NCBI GenBank assembly: GCA_030608985.1
Contig: JAUWDC010000121.1
Span: 1 to 5,280 of the forward strand
Reading direction: 5' to 3'
Origin: Desulfobia sp.
GTDB lineage: Bacteria > Desulfobacterota > Desulfobulbia > Desulfobulbales > SURF-16
Length of the DNA: 5,280 bases
Position numbers and translations under genes: made by a program. This document shows positions 1-4,392 of the stretch, piece after piece (positions within the stretch are counted from its first letter, which is position 1; each line of letters begins with the position of its first letter). The notes under the pieces are model-generated. The model did no database searches. It was not told where the DNA came from and saw only the letters and a program-made list of their open reading frames with translations.

Positions 1-297
1 GGCTCCCTCCATCGCCTTTCAGAAGACATGGTAATATCTCCTGAAGATCTAGCTGCCAAAATTTCAGAACCGACGCTGCTTGTTGGTGACGGTGCCGGAC
101 TCTATGGAGACATGTTCAGGGAGGCTCTGGGCCAAAATGCGATATTCCCTCCCCCTCACCTTAGCTTTCCACGTGCAGTCCATATAGGGTATCTTGCACT
201 TCCCCTCTGGGAACAGAAAAATTTCCTCGATCCAGCCAGTGCCACTCCAATCTATATCCGCCCTTCTGACGCCGAGATACACCTTTCAAAAAAATAA
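1..297 (+). CDS. tsaB: TsaB-like tRNA t6A biosynthesis protein, C-terminal part (5' end outside window)
   Basis: This is the last 98 codons of a gene whose start lies before the window; the frame is open from base 1. TsaB is the inactive ASKHA-fold partner that dimerises with TsaD and, with TsaE, makes the threonylcarbamoyl modification at A37 of ANN-decoding tRNAs in the cytoplasm. The visible part has features typical of the TsaB C-terminus: a VGDGAGLYGDMF segment, an alanine-containing helix (HIGYLALPL), and the terminal PIYIRPSDAE, matching the family's P-x-YLR-x-(S/A)DAE ending. The catalytic-like N-terminal ASKHA motifs cannot be seen. The stop is followed by an A/T-rich gap without a clear strong terminator. 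The family call rests mainly on the C-terminal signature, so it is good but not certain; the ATG at base 28 is an internal methionine, not the start. Confidence 0.8.
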   Translation, partial: GSLHRLSEDMVISPEDLAAKISEPTLLVGDGAGLYGDMFREALGQNAIFPPPHLSFPRAVHIGYLALPLWEQKNFLDPASATPIYIRPSDAEIHLSKK

Positions 298-330
298 ATA
301 CGTTTATCGTCGAAGTATGAATGCGGTAGG

Positions 331-359
331 GGTATTCTATATGTTGACAGCTCAATACC
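331..359. repeat. Inverted repeat GGTATT-N17-AATACC around the -35 of the ACT-gene promoter
   Basis: GGTATT at 331-336 and AATACC at 354-359 are perfect inverse complements separated by 17 bases. The putative TTGACA -35 box lies inside the spacer, and a run of eight T (368-375) begins eight bases beyond the right arm. It could be an operator for an unknown regulator, or a weak Rho-independent terminator of the preceding tsaB gene. A 6+6 repeat can also arise by chance in an A/T-rich gap, so this is tentative. Confidence 0.2.
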
Positions 360-371
360 AGTGATTATTTT
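344..371 (+). promoter_or_regulatory. Putative sigma-70 promoter for the ACT/zinc-ribbon gene pair
   Basis: A perfect TTGACA -35 (344-349) is followed after 16 bases by TATTTT (366-371), a four-of-six match to the -10 consensus. It lies in the 124-base gap after the tsaB stop and about 50 bases before the ACT-protein start. The -35 is convincing; the -10 is weak and lies in a T-rich run. Confidence 0.4.
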
Positions 372-421
372 TTTTAAAAGTGGAGTGTCAGCAGAATAAA
401 AATTTTAGAGGGAGGAAAACC

Positions 422-838
422 ATGGCGTATACCATTCAGAAGGTCGATTACTATTACACAACCGTTAAAGATCAACCTGGAGAAGCCTTTAAGTTGCTCA
501 CAATGATTGAAGAAATGGGGATTAATCTTCTCGCTTTTACCGCCGTTCCAGTGGGACCTAACTCCACACAACTGGCACTTTTTCCTGAAGATGTGCTACA
601 ATTCAAACATGAAGCCCAGAATGCCCAGATGGCGCTCGATGGACCCCATAAGGCCTTTCTCGTTCAGGGAGATGATGAGTTAGGGGCTCTGGCTCCCATC
701 CATTCAAAACTCTATGACGCCAATGTAAATGTCTTTGCCTCAAGCGGAGTGGCAGACAGCTGCGGGTGCTATGGTTACATAATCTACGTTAAACCAGAGG
801 ATTTTGAGAGAGCCGTTGCTGCCCTCGATTTGAAATAA
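422..838 (+). CDS. Stand-alone tandem ACT-domain protein
   Basis: A 138-residue cytoplasmic protein made of two ACT-like units and nothing else. The first (about residues 5-55) has the hallmark ligand loop KDQPGEAF followed by the helix LLTMIEEMGINLLAF; the second (about 78-136) reads DELGALAPIHSKLYDANVNVFASSGV and ends with YGYIIYVKPEDFERAVAAL. ACT units bind small ligands, often amino acids, and regulate metabolic enzymes. With no enzymatic domain attached, this may be a regulatory partner or sensor, but the ligand and partner cannot be read from the sequence. Cys114 and Cys116 (SCGCYGY) lie in the second unit. I chose the ATG at 422 because GGGAGGA (410-416) sits five bases upstream and the ACT fold begins right after it; the in-frame GTG at 380 would add 14 poorly structured residues. 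No signal peptide or membrane segment is visible. Family confidence is good, function unknown. Confidence 0.8.
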   Translation: MAYTIQKVDYYYTTVKDQPGEAFKLLTMIEEMGINLLAFTAVPVGPNSTQLALFPEDVLQFKHEAQNAQMALDGPHKAFLVQGDDELGALAPIHSKLYDANVNVFASSGVADSCGCYGYIIYVKPEDFERAVAALDLK

Positions 839-862
839 ATTTGATGTCTCAAAAAGGCAGGG

Positions 863-1321
863 ATGATGGAAGATCTGACATTATTGCTTCCCCTCAAGGT
901 AAAGGTAAATAGTGGGGAAAAAGCCATCATCTCCTGCCCTTTCTGTGGCAGAAAACACTCCGTTGTTCCTGCTGTTGTCAAGCGCTTTTCCCTGAAAGAC
1001 TTTGAAGTAACGTGCCGTTGTAATGAATCATTTCACGTAAAATTCGAGGTAGCCAAAAGAAGTATTCACGACTTTGATGTGACTGTCAGCAATCCACTGA
1101 ATGATCACACCTTCAGGAATATTAACATTCAGCTTTTGAATAAAAACCACATTAATTTTACCTGCAAAGAACAACTCAATATCCGGAAAGGGCAAAAACT
1201 CCGGGTCTCTATTTCCTTTCCAACTCCCCATATTCCGCATATTCAAACCAACGCTATTGTCAAACTGGTCCGTGGCAATTTTGTCAGTTGTTTTTTTACC
1301 AAGTCAATAGATCTTTCCTGA
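863..1321 (+). CDS. Zinc-ribbon protein with degenerate PilZ-like domain
   Basis: A 152-residue protein of unknown function. Residues 25-53 form a likely zinc ribbon: Cys25-x2-Cys28 and, after a 22-residue loop, Cys51-x-Cys53. Residues about 60-150 alternate short hydrophobic strands like a PilZ beta-barrel; the run KLRVSISF...TNAIVKLVRGNFVSCFF resembles the last strands of PilZ domains. Zinc ribbon plus PilZ is a known layout in delta-proteobacterial proteins. However, neither c-di-GMP signature is present: no RxxxR near residues 60-70, and the (D/N)xSxxG position holds non-matching residues around LLNKNHINF. It therefore probably does not bind c-di-GMP canonically. The gene starts 24 bases after the ACT gene with no terminator between, so they are likely co-transcribed. 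Two consecutive ATGs (863, 866) follow GGCAGGG at 856-862; the second gives a slightly better ribosome-site spacing. The ORF is well supported; the PilZ relation is moderate. Confidence 0.65.
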   Translation: MMEDLTLLLPLKVKVNSGEKAIISCPFCGRKHSVVPAVVKRFSLKDFEVTCRCNESFHVKFEVAKRSIHDFDVTVSNPLNDHTFRNINIQLLNKNHINFTCKEQLNIRKGQKLRVSISFPTPHIPHIQTNAIVKLVRGNFVSCFFTKSIDLS

Positions 1322-1348
1322 TATTCATTCCGCCTGTTTTATAAAAGG

Positions 1349-1376
1349 TTGACAGCAAATGTACACATGTTACATT
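1349..1376 (+). promoter_or_regulatory. lexA operon promoter, perfect -35 with extended -10
   Basis: TTGACA at 1349-1354 matches the sigma-70 -35 consensus exactly. After a 16-base spacer comes TACATT (1371-1376), a four-of-six -10, with TG at 1368-1369 giving an extended -10 (TGnTACATT). Transcription would start near 1383, leaving a leader of about 60 bases before lexA. The promoter is the only one seen for the four-gene unit lexA to dnaE2, whose internal gaps are 3, 12 and 18 bases. The candidate LexA operator covers the spacer and the whole -10. Confidence 0.7.
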
Positions 1377-1377
1377 T
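1357..1377. promoter_or_regulatory. Candidate LexA operator, AAATGTA-N7-TACATTT
   Basis: A perfect inverted repeat of seven bases per arm (1357-1363 and 1371-1377) with a seven-base centre sits across the spacer and -10 of the lexA promoter. LexA proteins commonly repress their own gene through such dyads, and binding here would block RNA polymerase. The motif differs from the gamma-proteobacterial CTGT-N8-ACAG box and from the Gram-positive GAAC-N4-GTTC box, consistent with the unusual recognition helix of this LexA. The symmetry is seen directly; that LexA is the ligand is inferred from position and precedent. Confidence 0.65.
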
Positions 1378-1393
1378 ACAATCATTACATTTA
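1370..1393 (+). repeat. Direct repeat TTACATTTA, second operator-like half-site
   Basis: TTACATTTA occurs at 1370-1378 and again at 1385-1393, start to start 15 bases. The first copy contains the right arm (TACATTT) of the candidate LexA operator; the second would lie at or just after the transcription start. The second copy has no matching left arm, so it is a lone half-site at most. It could stabilise repressor binding or be chance in an A/T-rich leader. Confidence 0.4.
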
Positions 1394-1407
1394 TCCATCC
1401 TAACCCA

Positions 1408-1422
1408 GAGAGACAGGCTCTC
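1408..1422 (+). other. Small hairpin in the lexA leader
   Basis: GAGAG (1408-1412) and CTCTC (1418-1422) can pair around a five-base loop in the untranslated leader. There is no T-run after it, so it is not a terminator. Its possible role is to structure the leader just upstream of the C/A-rich, unstructured stretch that leads to the lexA start. Weak evidence for function. Confidence 0.25.
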
Positions 1423-1446
1423 AACACATTCACAACAACAGACACA

Positions 1447-2082
1447 ATGCCTAAAGAACTCACGCAGAAACAGTGTCAGATGCTTACCTATCTGGAAAAG
1501 CATCTTAAAAAGCAGGGCTCGATCCCTAGTCTACGCCAGGCGGCTATTGACCTTGGCATCAGCCATACGGCAGTGGCCCAGATGATCAAATCCCTCGAAA
1601 AGAAAGGATATGTCCAGCGGGACGGACACTACAGCAGAGAAATACGCCTGCTGGGAAGAAACAGGGAACAGACGGTCCATCGCGGCCGTGAGGTGGCAGT
1701 AATTGGCAAGATTACTGCTGGGCTACCCATGTATGCACAACAGGAATATGACGAGGCTATACTGGTTGATGGAGATCTCTTTCGTGCTCCAAATCTTTTT
1801 GCCCTGCGGATCAAAGGAGACTCCATGAAGGCCGCCGGTATATTTCATGGCGACCTGGTGATCTGTGAACCACGGCAATATGCTGTCAATGGTGAAATTG
1901 TTGTCGCCCTGATCAACAATGAAGAAGCGACCGTCAAACGTTTCTTCCTCAAAGAGGATGGGGTTGAACTTCATCCGGAAAACGAGGCATATTCAGTAAT
2001 GCGCTATAATTTGGGGGAAGTCCTTATCCAGGGCAAGGTCATCGGCCTGGTCCGCGGACCGGAACAGGCCACCAGGTTATAA
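1447..2082 (+). CDS. lexA: LexA-family SOS repressor (self-cleaving)
   Basis: A 211-residue repressor that binds SOS operators and, when RecA-ssDNA filaments form, cuts itself to release the regulon. The N-terminal winged helix (about 1-70) reads LTQKQCQMLTYLEKHLKKQGSIPSLRQAAIDLGISHTAVAQMIKSLEKKGYV; the presumed recognition helix starts at SHTAVAQM, quite unlike the E. coli SPNAAEEH, so a different operator is expected. The C-terminal S24 peptidase half has all required residues: cleavage pair Ala91-Gly92 (ITAGLP), nucleophile Ser126 in KGDSMKAAG, and Lys164 in EATVKRF. The length is slightly above the E. coli 202. The ATG at 1447 fits the family's MxxELTxxQ beginning, although no Shine-Dalgarno is visible; the leader before it is rich in C and A. 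It heads a run of mutagenesis genes, the setting typical of LexA paralogues attached to imuB/dnaE2 cassettes, so a second lexA may exist elsewhere in the genome. Confidence 0.95.
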   Translation: MPKELTQKQCQMLTYLEKHLKKQGSIPSLRQAAIDLGISHTAVAQMIKSLEKKGYVQRDGHYSREIRLLGRNREQTVHRGREVAVIGKITAGLPMYAQQEYDEAILVDGDLFRAPNLFALRIKGDSMKAAGIFHGDLVICEPRQYAVNGEIVVALINNEEATVKRFFLKEDGVELHPENEAYSVMRYNLGEVLIQGKVIGLVRGPEQATRL

Positions 2083-2085
2083 AGA

Positions 2086-3258
2086 ATGGCCCGCTCAATT
2101 ATCCACCTCAACGTCACCGACTTTGCTGTTGCTGTGGAGCGCCTCCTTGACCGATCTCTCCTCAATCGGCCGGTCATCGTCACGACATCCCAATCATGGC
2201 GGGCTGTCGTCCATGATATGAGTGAAGAAGCGCTCCGGGACGGTGTCCGGAAGGGCATGTTACTCAAAGATGCCAGGCGTCTCTGCAGCAAAGCAGTCCT
2301 GAAAGAGGCACAGCCGAAAATCTATCGCAAAGCAATGCGGGGAATGTTGCGGCAGGCTCTTCCCTACTCTCCTCTTGTGGAAACAGGAAACAATGACGGC
2401 CACCTCTTCTTAGATGTCTCCGGAACCAGCCGGCTTTTCGGGCCGCCAGCAGACATTGCCTGCCATATCAGGGAAAGTACGCAGAATCATCTAGGTCTGA
2501 ATCCGATCTGGACGGTGGCAACCAATAAACTGGTGGCCAAAGCAGCAAGCCGGCTGGTCAAGCCGACAGGGGAATATATTGTTGAAGCAGGAACAGAAGA
2601 GACCTTTCTTTCCCCGCTGCCGATACCAATTCTGCCGGGACTCTATCCGAAAGAGCTGAGTAGACTGGAGGAGTTCAATTTACGTATCATCAGTGAAGTC
2701 TCGGCTCTTTCCTGCTCGCAGCTTGTGGTCCCGTTCGGGAAAAGGGCTGAAAAGATCTATTATGCCGTTCGCGGTATTGACTCCACACCGATATTTTCCA
2801 TGGCCCGGACACCTCCGAAAATATGCGTGGAACACTTTTTCAATAATGAAAGCAATGACTGGCAGCTGGCCCTGGCAGTGCTCTTCGAGCTGGCAGAAAA
2901 AGCAGGGAGAAAGTTGCGCCACAGAAATCTTGTCGCACGGCAGATAAGCGTCTGGCTGGAATACGCAGACAGACGGCGGGCAATACGCCAGGTGACGGTC
3001 AAAAAAGGCATTTGTCATGACGATACGCTTTTCTCTCTGGCCCAGGCTGTCCTAAAGCGAGCCTGGATACGCAGAATTCAGCTGCGGCGCCTCCGTCTTA
3101 TCTGTGCCAAACTGACAGCGCCGTCATCCCAGGCTTTTCTTTTTCCAGAAGAAAAAAAACATATTGCCCACCGACAGAATCTAACTACAGCACTTGATCG
3201 AATACGGATGCGACACGGCGAAGCCAGCATCAGACATGGTCGATGCCTTGCCTATTAA
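2086..3258 (+). CDS. imuB: ImuB-like Y-family DNA polymerase homologue, degenerate active site
   Basis: A 390-residue protein with the Y-family layout: palm/fingers (about 1-165), an HhH thumb (about 175-232: LPIPILPGLYPKELSRLEEFNLRII..., ending AVRGID), a little-finger domain (about 245-343) and a C-terminal tail. The Pol IV palm motif HVDMD is here HLNVT, so the first catalytic Asp is Asn9; the Pol IV pair SLDEAYLD aligns with NDGHLFLD, replacing Asp-Glu by Gly105-His106. A functional polymerase is therefore unlikely. This matches ImuB, the adaptor of the mutasome that links the beta clamp to DnaE2. A clamp-binding pentamer QAFLF (349-353, then PE) lies in the tail, followed by a DinB-like ALDRIRMRHGEASIRHG end. 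It is shorter than many ImuB proteins (about 500). The start lies three bases after the lexA stop, with CCAGG at 2072-2076 as ribosome site, suggesting translational coupling. Alternative: a degenerate DinB-lineage protein in the imuB position. Confidence 0.8.
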   Translation: MARSIIHLNVTDFAVAVERLLDRSLLNRPVIVTTSQSWRAVVHDMSEEALRDGVRKGMLLKDARRLCSKAVLKEAQPKIYRKAMRGMLRQALPYSPLVETGNNDGHLFLDVSGTSRLFGPPADIACHIRESTQNHLGLNPIWTVATNKLVAKAASRLVKPTGEYIVEAGTEETFLSPLPIPILPGLYPKELSRLEEFNLRIISEVSALSCSQLVVPFGKRAEKIYYAVRGIDSTPIFSMARTPPKICVEHFFNNESNDWQLALAVLFELAEKAGRKLRHRNLVARQISVWLEYADRRRAIRQVTVKKGICHDDTLFSLAQAVLKRAWIRRIQLRRLRLICAKLTAPSSQAFLFPEEKKHIAHRQNLTTALDRIRMRHGEASIRHGRCLAY

Positions 3259-3266
3259 AGAGGAAA
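3259..3266 (+). promoter_or_regulatory. Ribosome binding site of the dehydrogenase gene
   Basis: AGAGGAAA lies between the imuB stop and the ATG at 3271, with four bases between it and the start. It is the best Shine-Dalgarno in the four-gene unit and fixes the dehydrogenase start; lexA and dnaE2 have none as clear. Confidence 0.6.
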
Positions 3267-3270
3267 TCTC

Positions 3271-4374
3271 ATGCTCAGCACACAGTTTCATTTTCATTCA
3301 CCGGTGAAGGCACATTTCGGTACAGGAAGCAGGTTTCTTCTTTCTGAATTACTGAAAAATTATGCTCGGATCGGCATAGTCTCAGGAAGAACCTCTCTTG
3401 ACACAACCGGTATGCGTTCATTTCTTAAAAAAGAACTGCATGACAAAGAACTCTCTTTTTTCTGTGAGATCGAACCAAATCCTTCTATTGACACAGTCGT
3501 GCGGGGTGGAGATTTTGTCAATGACCAAAACTGCCAGGCCATTGTCGCTGTCGGCGGCGGCAGTGCCCTTGATGCCGGAAAAGCCATTGCAGCGCTCTGC
3601 ACAAACAGGACGGATTTCCACCAGCTTATCGACCAGAGTGTTTTTCCCGAACAGCCGCTACCTGTGATAGCAATACCGACTACCTGTGGGACGGGCAGTG
3701 AAATGAACCATTACGCGATCATCACGGACACCGACCACAGGGACAAATTGAATTTCTCTGCAGAAAACACTTTCCCCAGTCACGCCCTGCTGGATCCGGA
3801 GCTGCTTCGTTCCCTCAGCAAAAATCTCGTCCTGGCAACAGCATGTGATGCATTAACCCACGCCCTGGAGGGATTCATATCAAAACGAGCCAATCCCTTT
3901 TCCGACACCCTGGCTCTCGATGCCATGGAGCGTATTATTGCGACACTGGCGGCAAATCAAGCTCCTGGGTCGAAAGATTCTCTTGCTTCATTCCTCTATG
4001 CTTCGGCCCTGGCCGGTTCTGTAATCCTCCATACCGGCACAACCCTTCTTCACTCCCTGGGGTACTACCTGACCAACCATAAAAATATCCACCACGGCAC
4101 AGCCAATGTTATCCTTCTCCCGTATTTTCTGAAAATGCTGGCTGTCCATAATGTTACCAAATATGATCATATCGCAGCCCTGCTTAATCGATACAATCTG
4201 CGGTTCGATACGATTATTGCCGAATTAGGCTGCACTTCTTCTCTGCATGAAATAGTCCCAGATGGCGAACTGGAGACAATGGTTGAATATGCCATAGCCA
4301 AGAAAAATGCCCTCTCCACTCCCTTTCCAGTAGAGAAAGAGGGTGTTCTGGATCTATTATCACGTCCTGTATAA
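3271..4374 (+). CDS. Iron-containing (group III) alcohol dehydrogenase
   Basis: A 367-residue cytoplasmic NAD(P)-dependent alcohol/aldehyde oxidoreductase of the Fe-ADH family. The Rossmann-like N-terminal domain shows GGGSALDAGKAI (95-106) and PTTCGTGSE (136-144), the family's nucleotide-binding signatures. The helical C-terminal domain has the four metal ligands: Asp193 and His197 in ATACDALTHALEGF, His261 in LLHSLGYY and His275 in NIHHGTANVILLP. Nothing looks broken, so an active enzyme is expected; Cys139 replaces the usual Ala/Ser in the PTTxGTGSE loop. Substrate cannot be read from sequence (butanol, ethanol, propanediol and phosphonate-type members share these motifs). It begins 12 bases after imuB and ends 18 bases before dnaE2, so it should be transcribed with the SOS genes. 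Its membership in a mutagenesis operon is unusual; it could be a passenger, or an enzyme handling damage-linked aldehydes, which is speculation. Confidence 0.92.
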   Translation: MLSTQFHFHSPVKAHFGTGSRFLLSELLKNYARIGIVSGRTSLDTTGMRSFLKKELHDKELSFFCEIEPNPSIDTVVRGGDFVNDQNCQAIVAVGGGSALDAGKAIAALCTNRTDFHQLIDQSVFPEQPLPVIAIPTTCGTGSEMNHYAIITDTDHRDKLNFSAENTFPSHALLDPELLRSLSKNLVLATACDALTHALEGFISKRANPFSDTLALDAMERIIATLAANQAPGSKDSLASFLYASALAGSVILHTGTTLLHSLGYYLTNHKNIHHGTANVILLPYFLKMLAVHNVTKYDHIAALLNRYNLRFDTIIAELGCTSSLHEIVPDGELETMVEYAIAKKNALSTPFPVEKEGVLDLLSRPV

Positions 4375-4392
4375 GGGCCCCGTATCTCTGCA

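Noticed and set aside
380..421. Upstream GTG start for the ACT protein
   Set aside because: The ATG at 422 has an excellent Shine-Dalgarno immediately upstream, and the extra 14 residues do not belong to the ACT fold.
1349..1585. 78-codon plus-strand frame with a TTG start overlapping the lexA promoter and 5' end
   Set aside because: It begins inside the -35 box, has no ribosome site, and overlaps the well-supported lexA frame; composition is Ser/Gln/Leu rich without family resemblance.
2004..2291. 95-codon minus-strand frame across the lexA/imuB junction
   Set aside because: Arg/Ser-rich antisense shadow of two recognised genes; no start signals or motifs.
2680..3018. 112-codon minus-strand frame inside imuB
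   Set aside because: Antisense to the thumb and little-finger region of the Y-family protein; no recognisable domain.
4375..4380. GGGCCC palindrome between the dehydrogenase and dnaE2 as a possible terminator
   Set aside because: Only six bases with no loop and no T-run; it cannot form a terminator hairpin.
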